Source: Vanessa cardui (taxonomy: Eukaryota > Arthropoda > Insecta > Lepidoptera > Nymphalidae). Taken from it: a stretch of 64,000 bases of DNA. This document shows positions 24,613 through 38,400 of the stretch, one piece after another. Location of the stretch: the NCBI RefSeq assembly GCF_905220365.1, contig NC_061123.1:3286001-3350000 (forward strand), in the 5' to 3' direction. The first letter of the stretch is position 1. Every line of letters begins with the position of its first letter. The notes beneath the pieces were generated by a model. That model did no database searches, was not told the DNA's origin, and worked only from the letters and a program-made list of their open reading frames with translations. Position numbers and translations under genes: made by a program.

Positions 24613-27087
24613 AACGCTTCTCACGTTCGTAGATAAATGTATGAAAAATTTGATCTAACTTATGCAAGCTTTCTTAGTTAATTTTCTTACGAGATGTAAG
24701 AAATTAAGAGAAATTAAGAACTAAACTCGCATGAATATAAAATAGCAATCTTCAGTTTACATTTAACTAATTCCATCCAGTAAGCCATTCCGATTTATCC
24801 TAATTAATATAAATTAATTAATTGTACAATTTTGCTTATACTGCATAGATTTGCACCTACGTATATTTTAGCTGATACGTAACATAAAGAGACCATAAAA
24901 TCTAAATTAACATAAAAGAACGTATTCGAAATAAAACCATATACATTCGGTTTCGAATGAAATGTCAGAACATTAATTAAATTGTTAATCACATTAATTA
25001 AAGGCCCGCGACAGAGTGTTTTTATGCCCTGCTTGCGTTTAATTTACGTATGAAAATGTAGCTCTCAGCCAGGAAGATGATAAAACGGGTGCCATAGTAG
25101 CGACACTATCAGAATTTGCATTTCACAGCACGAAATATAAAATACATTTTACAAGTACTATAGAGAATAAGATAACGATAAGTACGTTCGTTACGTTGGA
25201 CGAGACTGTTCAATTGATATTTGAGAGTAAGACAATTGTTTCTTCTATTTTTATCTTGTCTATTCCCACTTGTGTCTGGAACTGAATGACTTATATAAAT
25301 ACGTTATTTAACCTTATAATATATTTCACATTTTCACGTTTCATTTTAAATAACTACTTATAGAATAAAATGGAAATAATAAGCTAAATGCCAGCAATAT
25401 TATTTCATTTAAAACAATGTAAAATATAATAAAATATAAATATTGTAATTGAGATAGTATTTATTTATAAGGTTGAATGTTATTCTATGCCAACCATTAA
25501 AATACAAACACCTACGCTTTTTAAATATCACGTTCAAACAAAAGGTTACAAAAATCTATAATTTTCGATGAATCGAAGTTTCAAGCCCCTAGTTATACCT
25601 AAAGGATTAGTTGGAGAAAAAATTAAGAACGCTAAAATCCATTGTTAAAAAGCGTTGTAAAAAACGTTAGAGATGCTTCTTGATTGTCAAAAATCTACCG
25701 GTTCGGAAATTAATAACTCGGACCCGAGAAGTATCGTCAGCTGGATTTTATGAAGTCATTGTAAAAAATGTATTCAAAAAAAAATATATAAATATATGTA
25801 ATCCGTAGGAGATCTAATTTCCAAGGCGTGGGCTGATGTCCATACTATTATTGACTGTTACTAAGAAGTCTAAGGACTTCTTTATTATCTACTTATATAT
25901 TATTTTATAATAACATGTAGCATACAAATGTTCTAACTATTCCTTAAAATATTACAATGGAATATTCTTTAAAGTCATAAAAGACTTTTCGATGCCACAT
26001 AACGATATACTCGTATTATTATTTAATGGATTTTATATGATTTTATAATACTATATTAAGTTTAATAAGACATAGTTAGATATTATATATCTACTACCTA
26101 CTGTAAAAATAGTTCATATTATCAAGTAATTTAAGTGAAATTAACGACAAAACATAAGCGAACACAAAACACAAAGGCTGTATTTTAACACGTCACTCGT
26201 TATGTAAATAGGGCACTGTTAATGATTTTATGACATCCCATAAATCAATAGTGTAATACAATATAAAAGCACTTGTTTAATATTACCGCCCGCGAGGTGG
26301 TTGTTAATAAAACATGGATGTACATAAATAACAATGCGATCAATATTTAATTTGCATTCAGTGTTAAAAAAATACACGTGAAGCGTTTGTTATTTTATCC
26401 CCACCTTTACCGACATTGTTATCCACTCAAATAAGTGTTTATCAACAAACTACGCTGAAAATGGAAATACTGTTTTGACTATATAAAGGAAACTGTTGAC
26501 TTCCCAGGTTAAAAAGTATACAGTATGGTAAGTCATCTCGGCTAAGGTGCGTTATCGTAATATCTAATAATGTTTTATTTTATGAAGAACAAGTCTACAA
26601 ATCCAAATAAGGTGCGACACAATAAAACCTTAGAATATCTTTGGGTACGTGTGACCAAATTTAAAAAACATGTTTTTATAAGCATAACCGCATACATACG
26701 TGGTTATGTGAATAAGTAAGGAAAAAAAAAACAAACAAGAGCTGTATTCGTCACAATAGAACTAATATTTTTGCTGCCATCTGATTGGCTATTTCTTTTA
26801 CTTGACAACGATTGACCGACAAATGAAATTATACTGCAGCAAATAAAACATTCAAGGGAAATGAATGGATCAATAGTGTTCATATCTTAATTACCATTAA
26901 GTCAGTCGTAGTGAAGTAATGTGTAATAAAAGTGATATTAAAGATCCTTTTTAGGGCTGTATAAACTAAGTAAGAGCCATTAAAAACTTATAATAGGACA
27001 TTGTTTTAATGCCTCCAACATCCTTAAAACAATCGAGATTTCGCAGCAGAAATTTACTTGTAACATAATCGAACATAATAACTTTAA
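24613..27087. other. AT-rich spacer
   Basis: No supported gene, RNA gene or mobile element. A/T homopolymer runs are frequent. Confidence 0.45.
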
Positions 27088-27526
27088 TCTATATTAATAT
27101 TATAAATATGAAAATAACTCTGACTGTCTGTCTGGTGCTCTTTCACGACCAAACTGCTGAAACAAATTTGATGAAATTTGGTATGAATCAAACTTGAACT
27201 CCAAGAAAGAAGCTAGGCTACGTTAATTGCCTAACACGTGTTAATACCTGTTGACTTCCAAGCAGGATACATTAATTGAAATAATTGTATTTAATTAAAA
27301 TGACGTTGTATTTTTTAAATGTTAAAAAAGAGTAACTACTGAGTTTCTTGTCGGTTCTTCTCGGTAGAATCTACTTTCCGAACCGGTGGTAGCTTCACTT
27401 AATTGTAAAATGACGATTCAAAAGTGCTTATAAAAGCCTACTTGAATAAAGTTTATTTTGATTTTGATTTTGATTTCGTGACAACCAACACCCACAAACA
27501 GGAGCGAAGCCGCTAGCGACAACTTG
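27088..27526 (+). mobile_element. Non-autonomous Helitron, type E, interrupted by a LINE tail
   Basis: It starts (A)TCTATATTAATATTATAAAT, then CTCTGACTGTCTGTCTGG, TTTCACGACCAAAC and GATGAAATTTGGTATGAA. It ends GGAGCGAAGCCGCTAGCGAC followed by AACTTGTT, a worn CTAGT. The same 5' end recurs at 62983, and a related element lies on the minus strand at 46474-46821. About 145 bases of foreign LINE tail sit between its two halves (27331-27475). Confidence 0.75.
27331..27475 (+). mobile_element. Zenon/CR1-like LINE 3' tail nested in the Helitron
   Basis: The words GAGTTTCTTGTCGGTTCTTC, TTCCGAACCGGTGGTAGC and AAGCCTACTTGAATAAAGTT lead into repeated TTTTGAT units. This is the 3' untranslated end typical of insect CR1-type (Zenon-like) LINEs, which terminate in short tandem repeats rather than poly(A). 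The body is missing (5' truncation). It interrupts the Helitron and is therefore the younger insertion. Confidence 0.75.
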
Positions 27527-30500
27527 TTGTTTAATAATAATGAGAATACAACAATGTGAATATTTTATATATATTATTTATGAATTTTTCAAGCTTATTA
27601 ATAACTAGTGTTCATATTGTTTCAGCTTCTGTGTTGGACTTCCAAACCGAAATATTCAGAACACAACACACAGTTCAGTATTTATTTTATCTTGTTTTAG
27701 TTGTTTGTACCCTTTCTGTTTCTTTGTGTTCTCTTACTTTGTAAAATAGTAATCACCAATGGCTTTGTTCATTTTTTTTTTTTACGTTGATTGAGTCTTT
27801 TTTTGTTCAAATATTGAAATATTTAATTAAAAGTTGTAGACGTAACGTTGTTTGGGTATTACAAGTACTACGTCCTAAGCTGAATATTATTATTGAGTTT
27901 AATTGTTGCCTTTCTTAGCTTTTTATTAATACGCCTTTTCATATTACATTTTATACATTATGCCTAACATTAGAGTCATTAAGAGCATTTTTCAAATAGT
28001 TCTTATTCCAGAGAAAAATAATCAACAGTTGAAATAGAAATTTAAGCGATGCTAGGCCAATATGCATGATATCAAATACTCTGTTCAAAATTCATTTTCA
28101 GTGAAATTGAAATTCGTATCGAAATCCATTTCTGCTCGAAATTCAAAGCGTTATATTTTCGGTTTAAAAACAATTACTAAATTTTCAAAATCAATCCAGT
28201 TTTATTTTATACGTATAATACAATTACAATTTCGCCTATAAATAGAACATGTTTTATGACGATACATTTTGATATTATTACCGCAAAGACATATAGCATT
28301 TGCACAATAAACACTGGTATACGACATATGTCTTTCACTCGTGTATATATGGCTGCATTCATGAATCATTGATCAACTGAAAGGCAACATTTGTATTTTA
28401 ATTGCATTATAATAGGCTTTGAGTTCATTTAATCTATTAGAAATAAGAAAACCCTCATGACCCAAGTAACTTGTCTAATTGTGTATTGTATCTATTTCTA
28501 TGTTAATAAGGTCGTTCCATATATATATATATATATAGGTAAAGAAGGCACACATACTCTTTGGTCATTTTTTTCCAATAATTATATGATAAAACACTTA
28601 CTAATTATGAACACTACACTATTAATTATGAACGTTACTATAACCACGAACATGTAAGTATTCCGAATGCTTACTTTAATATAAACAAACAAAAATATGA
28701 TAAATTAGATTAATAAGGGCGTTATGAAACTAATTAGGCGACGGCAAAGCGAGATAAGGACGCTGATGTGACATTAATTGTTTCTTAATTAGGACTTGCG
28801 GTGCTCGTCATTCAATGTGTATTCGTTAGTTTATATACGGCTTATTCTTGGGAGCTTACGCTAACGATGTAAGCTGTTTCCGAGAGTTATAAACGGCAAT
28901 TAGCTGGCACAGCCCCGCCAAGCCATTGTTTCAGAGATGCGCTTTGAATCTCTTCGCTCATAATCATTTTTAAAAGAATCGGATTTCTTCTTTACGAAAG
29001 TACGGAAACGAATTTCCTGACACAGAAATTGTTGTATAATTTTTTTTTATCAAAGACATTCTTTCCTTATTCTAAGGCTGTTGATTTTTAAATTAAAATT
29101 ACACTTCTCTTTTCTTAAAAATGATAATTTTTAAATGTTTTTAATTCAACTATGATTAAATTTACACGAACATAAAAGTTAACGGCCGTTAACATTTTTT
29201 AAATAATTATTTAAAATAAGGATCGCGAGGGACATGAAGTTAACTAAAGTTATTAGTTAGCATAATAAACTGATTCATTTCACATTAAGTTATTAAGCAG
29301 ATGGTCATTTTCGCCGAAAAAGCAGAAAAAGCATAAAATCCGCTTCAGAGTTAAATAATAAACTGTAAAATATAATGTCCCTCGTACTTGTATTTGCACT
29401 AGCTTACTTGCCTTTGAATGTGGCAATAAAAAAGAAATGTTATATTTGGCGGTAGAATAATTGATAAATACCTACTCAGACACATTCCCGTCTAGTAAAA
29501 TCTTTGCCAGCGTATCTTTAATATTTAATTTTTTTTAATTCTAATTTATTATCTTTTATTATAACAAAAAATACATTTTTTGAAATAATAAAGTATATTA
29601 ATTGTAAGCAAAGCTACGGTTGCTACAGTCATGTCTACGAAATTACTACGATTTCATTTTGATTATTAGAACGGTTAAAGTGACTTTGGATTTTTGATAT
29701 CATTTAAAACCACCCATCAAGACAATATTATTAATAAAAACAAATAATATAGAAATATAAAAAAAATGTCTAACCTGCAAACCTAGTTGGCAGCTGGTCT
29801 TGAGTCTTATTACTTAAAAGAAATACTGCTTCGCACTGATCGTTGACAGAATCATATAACAATACATAGACATAGATATTGATAGACAAGGCGTACAGCT
29901 ATAATAAAAGGAAAGGCAAGAGTAACATATGTTAGTCGCGTAGAACATAAAAAGGCAATTATGTGACAGTTCAAAGCAAAAATTTCCCCGGAGGCGGTAC
30001 TTGTTAAGATATAAAACGCTTAGCTCCGTAATTATGGCCGACAAAGTCAGTAATTCACAGAATAAAGTTACTATCATCCACTTTAATTGTTTCGTATTTC
30101 GAAGCCAGAGTATGTACGGAGCAATTAAACGCAAACCTATCCGTCACGTTGCGCTGTGTTAATATTTGCGTTACGTTTACGCTTAGATATTTATTCGGTT
30201 TCTGATTTTATAGTCTCCCTCTGCAGTACTATTTTAAAAAAAAATTGAAAGTTACGTGAAACTACACGTTTCGTTTCTTTTGTATATAATATAGCGATCT
30301 AATATAGTAAATTGAAATTATATATTAAAATGGCAATAGCGATAATCACTAAACGCGTCATCACAATATCGTACTGGATTCGATTTAATAAAAACGTTTA
30401 CAAACAATATCATAAATTGAGATTGGGCTTACGCAGCAAAAAAGGGAGCTATTAAAACGTTCCACCCTAATTGTCTACGTAGCCCACCTGCTACGAATGA

Positions 30501-32029
30501 AACGGTTCGCGGAACAAACGCAGCGATAAATATTTCACCCCGGCAACGCAAAAAAGTGGAGTAACCTAGCGTCACATATATATTTTGATACATTTACCTA
30601 CATTTACCAAAACTGCAAAATGTAATGTATAAAAAGCAATCACCATACACCAAAAATCCCAAATTTATATTATAATATTTATTTTAGCTACAAATATTAC
30701 TTCTAAAATATAATATTTTCTAAACTTCTGTGAAAGCAGTGCAAGCAATGTACTGTGTATCGATTTCATCGAATAATTGATGTTTATAATGTTTAAGTCA
30801 GTAATTGGTTAGAAACCGATTACTATGATTTGTTTAAATGTTATTTATTTTTTTGGTAATTAAGTGAAATTAAATAAAGTAAATATTTATGGTATTTTTT
30901 TAAATGTTTTATTATATTTTCAAAAGCGTAGCCATTAATAAAAGAACAAAATTGATAATAATTCAAGTGTTATTTTCGATAAATCTAAATATTAATTTAG
31001 ATATTTATTTATTCGAATCGTGCCTAAACCTCAAATGTGATTCTACAAACACACAAATAAAACGCCGTGATGAATAATAATCAAATCAAAAACACATTCC
31101 TAAATATTGGGGTCGATTTATTTTGCCGGATTTCGTTGTTAACGAAGAATCCCTTTTCATGTGTCTGGGATTTTAGTATTCAATATATTTAAATATTTTT
31201 ATTTGGCTGGACTTGAATAACACTTTCAGAATTATTTTTGCTTAACATATTATTCTAAATTATCTATTTAATATAAATATATTTTTAATAAGAAAATTGT
31301 ATTTTTTTTTTCAGACAGTCTTCGACTGATATTTCAATTAAGAAAAAAAACATTCGAACGTATACCAAAATAAGTGCCGAAACCATTAATAAAATAAATT
31401 ATTCTAGATAAGATAAATTTATAATCTGTTAAAAAATATTTTAATTTATGAATAAGACTCCAAAATATTAAATATTTTTAGATGAATATAACGGAATAGA
31501 GTCATCTTTTATTAATTTGATAATTAATGTCGCACGTCTCATTAAATATTGACGCTAGCACGGAATAAATTTTGTACCCAACAAATTAAAAAAAAAATTT
31601 TAACATTGGCTTTCTTTGTTAACTGCCTTTTTGGTTTGTTGTAACTGTTTTTTTGTTTACATTAAAGAACGTACGAACTACAGAAATAATACTCACAGCG
31701 CTTACCAGGAACACACAAAGACTACTTCTGAATTAAAGTATAGTTTATTATATATTTATATTTTTGTAAATAATACGATTTACTATTATTAATCTTAATA
31801 ATTGAGATTCCTTTGTTATAAAGTGCCAAATTACGATATTGACAATCGATACGTTCGAGCGCAAAGAAACAAACTTAAGTGCAGCTTAAAATAAGAAACA
31901 ACAACAAAGAAAACATAACTTAGAAAGCGCGCGAAAAATACTACGCACTGCCTAAAAAAGCTAAAGGGAGAAGTTGTTTGGAGTAGTGAGAGCAAGGGCA
32001 TTAACATAAACATTGTTGTGAAGTGCGCA
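27527..32029. other. Long AT-rich gap with a few GC-richer patches
   Basis: No supported gene. Less AT-rich patches at 28715-28960, 29960-30140 and 30420-30560 stand out and could be conserved non-coding elements. The first holds several TAATTA/TTAATT homeodomain-type cores. The minus-strand frame at 29814-30134 (106 codons) has no domain. A possible family B scrap (GGCGGTAGAATAATTGAT) lies at 29449-29500. Confidence 0.4.
28517..28537. repeat. AT dinucleotide microsatellite
   Basis: About ten uninterrupted AT units. Confidence 0.9.
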
Positions 32030-32165
32030 ACAGGATGGCGCGGAAAGCGAGTACCTTAGGGCGGCCGGCCGGGACACTGCGGAGCGCTAAGCCACCGCGC
32101 CGCTTCGCGCGGACTAACGCAGCGCGCCTTCAGGACGCGCCCAGCCTGTGCATCGGTGTTGCCGC
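32030..32165. promoter_or_regulatory. GC-rich island, candidate promoter or 5' exon
   Basis: This is a sharply bounded block with many CG and GCGC words (for example GGGCGGCCGGCCGGG near 32058 and CGCGCCGCTTCGCGCGG near 32096) inside DNA that is mostly A and T. A 47-codon plus-strand frame runs from the ATG at 32035 to a TAA at 32176-32178, but its Arg/Ala/Pro-rich product looks like a consequence of composition. Such islands in insects often mark housekeeping promoters or 5' untranslated exons; no splice donor stands out. Confidence 0.35.
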
Positions 32166-32574
32166 ATTCCAACTTTAAACTCCTCATTTATTAACCATAA
32201 TAGCGAGAAAGTTGTAAAGTTTCACAATGCCGGTCGCATGTATTGTTAAAGTTTCTTTAGTACACAACTAGTACTTGCTAGGGCGATGTTAGGGCTTATT
32301 AAATATTTATATAAAATTGAAATGTGTATAGGTATGTGTTACTATATACTGTATAAGATTATTTTTCAATTAATATACGTAAATCAAATGTAATGTACAA
32401 AAATTAAGTCATAAAGTGTCATTCATAAGTCTTAGTCATTGTTTTCATTGAAAGGTTACTTTCACAGTGTTTTTAATTCCAGACTCAGGATACGTCATAT
32501 TTCACGGAATGTAATAACGGATTTCCTCATGAACGTACAAATGGCATGTTTCATTACCTCGTCCCCGGATGAAA
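32166..32574. other. AT-rich spacer between two GC-rich blocks
   Basis: No gene. The plus-strand frame at 32439-32744 extends from here into the next GC-rich block and shows no domain. Confidence 0.45.
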
Positions 32575-32725
32575 AGTGCCTTTGTAATTGGCAACCCTAT
32601 TTCCCGCCCCGCGCCCCTACGACCCGGCCAGTTATAATGAAGGTAGGGGAAGGGGAACGGAAGATACTACCCGTGCCGGATGGCCGGAGTCACACGCCCG
32701 GATCTCCCCTACCTGCATCCCTTTT
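32575..32725. promoter_or_regulatory. Second GC-rich block, unexplained
   Basis: Contains CCCGCCCCGCGCCCC near 32599, a G-rich AAGGTAGGGGAAGGGGAACG stretch near 32639, and CCGGATGGCCGGAG near 32677. The G-rich stretch starts with a donor-like AAG|GTAGGG. It could be a non-coding exon or a GC-box/GAF-type regulatory element, lying about 500 bases from the island at 32030. Confidence 0.25.
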
Positions 32726-33094
32726 ACAACAGCACGGAATATAAATAGACGTAAAAAGAAAACCTAGTATACAGCCCGTGTGTTCGATTTCAACATCCTG
32801 AAACTACAAATAAAACTCGTAGCTACACTTTCATCCAAAACATCAACCCCAATGGTTTGTTAGGTCGAATGCATTTGAAAATAGAGTTAGCTATCTATAA
32901 TATGCAGTGTTGTGTCGTTTTAGACGCTTTTCATTTTATTTTGCGGACAACGAAAAGGCCAATAAAGGCGAACTCAATCAGTTTCGAGCGACAGATCGGT
33001 GTTCGACAATTAAAATCCCTGACGATCGATTTTGCTAATCTTCTACAATTTCCTAACCCATTGAACAGTGCCAACTTTGATTGACATTAAGTAA

Positions 33095-33123
33095 CGAATG
33101 AATGGAAGAATGAATGAATGAAT
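33095..33123. repeat. GAAT tetranucleotide repeat
   Basis: Imperfect tandem GAAT units (CGAATGAATGGAAGAATGAA and on). Confidence 0.8.
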
Positions 33124-36100
33124 TATTCTTTTTAGACATCTAAAAATTTTGAGGTTTAACTAAAATATGTACACATTATATTTGGAACAATAATTATGAA
33201 AACTTGATAAGTAGTATAATTTGACTAGATATATCATAGTTATATGTCCTTTTTTTTCAAATTACGTAAAGTCAAACGATATTTATTTCCATCTGAAAGA
33301 AGACGGAAAAATGAAACATTGTATAATTGGCTGTCTGCTATAGTGCCTTTGTTCTTAAAATATAATTCAATGTCATTATTCATAAAATATAATTAGATTT
33401 ATTCTCGTAACTAGATCTCAATTTAGCAGCACTTTCGCGAATAATACTTAATTTTATATATGTGTATATTCCACACCATTTACACGTGGGAATATTATTT
33501 TATAGAATCACTATTCCGATCAATTTTTATTAATTTAAAATTATAAAAAATAAATATTACTTTAATTTTTGAATGCTATGAATATAATTACCGTTATATC
33601 CTTATCGTTTACTGGCTTTATCTCATTCGTATACTTAATAGCTTTTTTCATACTTCACGAAGCTAAAGCGAAATGGGAGAGAAAAAAATTATGAGTGATG
33701 CAGTACTTGGAAGTTTGACGCCGTCGGAATGATCAGATGTTATAAGGTATCAATTTCAAACAATCTTAAGCAAATACGCCATTTTGTGACTTTTGACTTT
33801 TGTTACTGAACGTATTCCTTTTATTTTTCTTTGAGATGTATACATTACTAAAACTAAATGTGGGCGCCTGTTTCAATACGTATCGTTATTGATTAGTTTT
33901 CTAAGTTAAACATAATACTACGGTAATGGAACCTTGTCGTTTCATGAATTATTTTTAGTAAAGTTTACCTCCATGATGTTGATAATCGATAAAGTGACCA
34001 ACATAACACCCTTTAAAAATGATTCGTATGTTTGCCCATTTTACCGGACTGATTATGATATTTTCAAATACTCTATTTCGGTAAAGCCTAGCTACTTTTA
34101 CGAGTTCTTCAAAAAATTGAACATATTTACTCATACACAATACATAATACTAATTAATATTATTATAATACATGTTCACTAAATAGTTAATGTAAAAACA
34201 TTGAAACGATGAATAAAAATGAACGAAAAGTTCTGTAACATTTGAATTAATTGTTAGTGTTTTGTTTTAGCAAAAACTAACCAAACAAAACTTACCTATT
34301 TTTTTATATTATTAGAATTCAGTAACTACATCAGATCGAATTGAGAACCTCTTAATCGAATGGGAGAGCAATGAGGCACGAAAAGAGATCAAACATAAGA
34401 CATTACGTGGCAAAGGGGCGTGACTCAAACTTTCTTACTTCGACTGCTCCTGAAAAAAAAAACATACAAACTATACAAAAAAACGGACAATCAATGGTGT
34501 TTACAAAAACAATTACAGTCGAGTAGCCAGACAAATCTTAAAAGCAACAGAGGGATTAGAATTGACCGTAGATACAATGTATGCAACAAGTTTAATTATA
34601 AATAATAATTGGGTACACGCAAATGACGTCATCAATTTTGTATACAACGTCTTCCCCAAGACAATTGCATTTTGGAATGCATTAAAACTTAATTATATTA
34701 GCAATCCAAACAACCATAACATCAGTATATGTAAAGCTATAAAGTCTTACTTGATTGCATCATTTCTATTTGTTATAATGTGTCTAATGCAAAAAAATGA
34801 GTTGTACTTCTCACACGTTTACGCATTTATTAGAAATGAAATATTTACATGATTCAGCAACATTTATTAATATACTTTGACAGAATTAGACAAAGGAAGC
34901 ACTGTTTAATTGTGTCATAAATATCATAATAATAGAAACACAGTAAGTGTTAACTTAGCTTTCATTCGAATCACAAAGCATGTAATTATCCAGAGACCCC
35001 AACAGAACTCTCGCTGATAACAGTCGCCACACGTCCTCCGTAAGTAAGATAAGGCTGCATTAAGGGCTTCTGTCCAATGTTGGTGAAATTCAACGCAATA
35101 TTTTTTTCTACATACTGATCGCTACGATTGTTGTAGCAGAACGCATCGACCGTAGCAAACGTGACACTATCAAGCTGTCACTTCGCGATGGAGATCAATA
35201 TTGTCAACGTTTGCATATTGTATGAGTTTATTCACTTAATGGTCGAGTTTTATGGAAGCCCGTTTTATACCAAATACTCATTGGAGAATTTTTCTGTCCG
35301 CATATAGGAACATAAGGTATTATTGTTATGTTTTAAAGAAAGAATGGCGAAAAATTATAATGGACGGTGAGGATTTCCCATAATTCACTCTATTATGTAA
35401 AATGAATTTCAATTACATTGTACGTGGAATTCGTTAAAATATTATAAGTAAGATATCAACATAAAAAAACTAAAATGTTGTCGTATATCTGATTATACAC
35501 TATACTAACAATCACCACAACATATTACATAGTAATTTTTGAATGCAATATTTCTTTATTATAACATCTATCGTTTGAAGAAACTCTCAGAAGATGTCTT
35601 TCGAAGATCTTAGTTAGTTGTGTCGTTTGTCATATATGTTAGATGCTCTTATACTTGATAACAAAAGCATTCTTAGGATTTCTAAAAACTACAAATGTAA
35701 GTGCTCTTAGAAGACTTAAGGTCACAGCGCGCCCGGTTTATTCTATGGATTGCTGGTCTTAAGCCCTCAGGGTAACTTTACTCCAACCGAGTCCACCACT
35801 CTGCAATGCAGAGATATTTTATATATTCTCTTTTGAATCAATGAGTAGTTTTACGGAATAAAAGGCTATACAAGTCTCTTTATATGTCACAAAATTGTTT
35901 ATCTCTAGACAAATGTAGGATGCATTTTTAATACGTGAAATAACACTCAAAAGAATTTCTCATTCGTAATACCAGAATTCAGTAACTCGAAGCTATAAAA
36001 AGGCTCAGAAACGTATTTTTCTTCTGACCAAAACCGATATGAGCAGCTTTCTTTGAACAGCTTTTGTTATTCTTTTAACGAGAAATATCAAATATTAATT

Positions 36101-36871
36101 GAATTACTCGGAATTTTATGTTATAAAGAAGACATTTTACATAAAAATTTAAACTCAAATGTTTTTAATATTTTTCTACGAATATTTTATTTATATTTCA
36201 CTCGACTTGTAGCTGCTTTTTTTTCATGACAATACATAAATTTCAATCTCGAAGGCATTTAGATGCTTTATTCTAATTTCAGTTTAACCTTTTGAAATGT
36301 ACGATATATTTAAAGCAAAAAACAAAGTCATATTTATCCATAACGAAACTATGAAATATAAAATAGGATATACTTATATTTAGGCATAAAACTGGAGAGT
36401 TATTTCACGCGAAAGATTCACATCGGTCATCTAAACAATAAGCTCTTATTATTACTTGGATAGCCACGTAATACTAGTGGATGTATTCTCACAATTTGCG
36501 ATTCACCACTTGTAAACCAAGTCTTAAGACATAAACCACAAAGAGCATACTTGATAGGAAGGGAAAGTGCCGCAAAAAACTTACTAACTTCAAGTAGTCA
36601 AATTACTGAACTACCCCTATCTCACAGCTACTTGTACATTTTAAAATGAAACAAAATTAATGAACTTTAAGCAACTATATATTTCAAATGTATGCGGAAA
36701 TCTTAAAATCATTTAATTAAATTATTAACACAAATATAAATTAATATTAACTAAATTCAAATAAATCAATACTTAATTTAAAAACGGGCTTTACCCAATA
36801 TTATATCTAATTGTGACAACAATATTATGTTTGAAAGAGGTCGATTACATATTACATAAAAAACTACATGC

Positions 36872-36915
36872 CACTCTACTAAATAATAAAATACATTTTA
36901 TTATGTAGTAGAGTG
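36872..36915. repeat. Short hairpin, 20-bp arms
   Basis: CACTCTACTAAATAATAAAA and its inverted copy (one mismatch) are separated by 4 bases. The loop is too tight for a typical microRNA precursor; it may be a MITE core or recombination product. Confidence 0.6.
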
Positions 36916-38180
36916 CATTTTTGAGTGTTTTTTTCATTTCATATAAAAATGCATTTAATTGACGAATTCAAAGAACCACTTCACGCAATATCGCGTGATT
37001 TGGATGAGTGTCAAATTGTATAAAAAACAAATAAATAAATTGGAGCTTTGTAATACTGAAGAATAAAGATCCATAAACCTAAACATATATCATTTTTATG
37101 TAAAAAAACTAATTGAATACCAATTATAATCACAATTACATTTCTTTTCCTCGACAAAATTAAACTTTCTTCACCTAATTATAATAAAACGAAAATTTAT
37201 TTTCATCCGGGACATAAGTTTCAGTAAAACGAGGCCAAATTGTTTTAAAGACGTTTGAAGTGTCCGCTCGCTGTGGAATTTGAATAAAGTTTAGCTGAAA
37301 TATTCAAATACATTATGACACCATAAAAATAGATAAAGTTACAAATAGTTCGTATTAATTATTAAATCAAATATAATAGCACAAATAGGTATTAGATATT
37401 AATAATTATTTTATAATTTTACAAGTTGCATAAGTGAAAATTCAAGTTAGAAATTTTAAATGTACCAAGATGAATTAATATGAGAAGCATAATTGATTAC
37501 TTAATTATTGCTGTGTAAAAACTCCCTATTTTAATACAATACAGTTCTGGAATACAGTCAATCCCAAAAAGTAGTCAGATACAAAGTGATCAATTGGTGC
37601 GCCCGCAAAATCATCAATTCCTACTCTAATAATCCTATGACACGGTAATCCGACGCAATCGAAGACAGTTGCTAGATTACCGACTTTGCGAGCTTTCTGA
37701 AGCACTCTGACAACCTCGTAACTTTTGGCGGCTATTCAGAATTTTACAAAACTAGCCACCGTATAAACTAGACACTGGACGCTAAGCAGCTAATATTGAT
37801 AATAATATAAATTATTATATAGGAACGTATATTTTGTATCTTAATCGTTATTTACATAAAATAAACGTAAGTATCAATTCCGATATATATCTTACATTAC
37901 ACTATCTAAATTCTGTATAAGCGACAATAATACGCAAATAATCCCAGCTTAATTTATGCAAATAAGCTTTACGTGGGAACGTGCATACCACTAATACCGC
38001 AATGAGTTTGAATTTAAATGTTTCACATTTATTTCAACAGCAAAACTATTTACATCTGAAGTTTTATTCAAATAGCAAGTTAATATATAAATTATCCTTT
38101 TGCAATTTGTTTTCAATTAATTCAATATAATTTGTCATAAACAAGCAAACTTGTTGATATTATCTATATTGATTACATCA

Positions 38181-38400
38181 CGTCCATCTTGACCGATGAT
38201 TGTGAGCTCAAACCCAAGCAACCACCACTGATTTTTTATGATTTTGTAATTCATGTCGTTCAATGGTGAAGAAAAACGCCGAAAACCTGATTGTGTCTAA
38301 TTTCAACGACATTCTACGATATTTATAAACACCAATCCAGATAACAGAATAAGATGCAATCCTCCTCAAAAGCAAGCCCAGCAGTGGGATTTTACAGGTC
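38181..38400 (+). repeat. Old SINE family A copy, 5' truncated
   Basis: It starts inside the tRNA-like head (CATCTTGACCGATGATTG), keeps CAAACCCAAGCAACCACCAC and a worn GGTGAAGAAAAACGCC, and ends AGCCCAGCAGTGGGATTTTA. Numerous changes indicate an old insertion. Confidence 0.65.

Larger units (their letters stand above)
32726..38180. other. Long AT-rich gap
   Basis: No supported gene. Less AT-rich unexplained patches lie at 34990-35220, 35700-35820 and 37555-37790. A GAAT-unit microsatellite lies at 33095-33123 and a short hairpin at 36872-36915. The plus-strand frames near 33934-34852 are low-complexity and have no domain. Confidence 0.4.

Noticed and set aside
29814..30134. 106-codon minus-strand frame
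   Set aside because: Hydrophobic, Cys/Tyr-rich low-information text without a family signature or splice context.
32035..32178. 47-codon frame in the GC-rich island
   Set aside because: Arg/Ala/Pro-rich product with no family; kept only as a note on the island.
33934..34852. Three plus-strand frames of 61-96 codons
   Set aside because: AT-rich codon content (Asn, Ile, Tyr, Phe), no domain, and overlapping one another or frames on the other strand.
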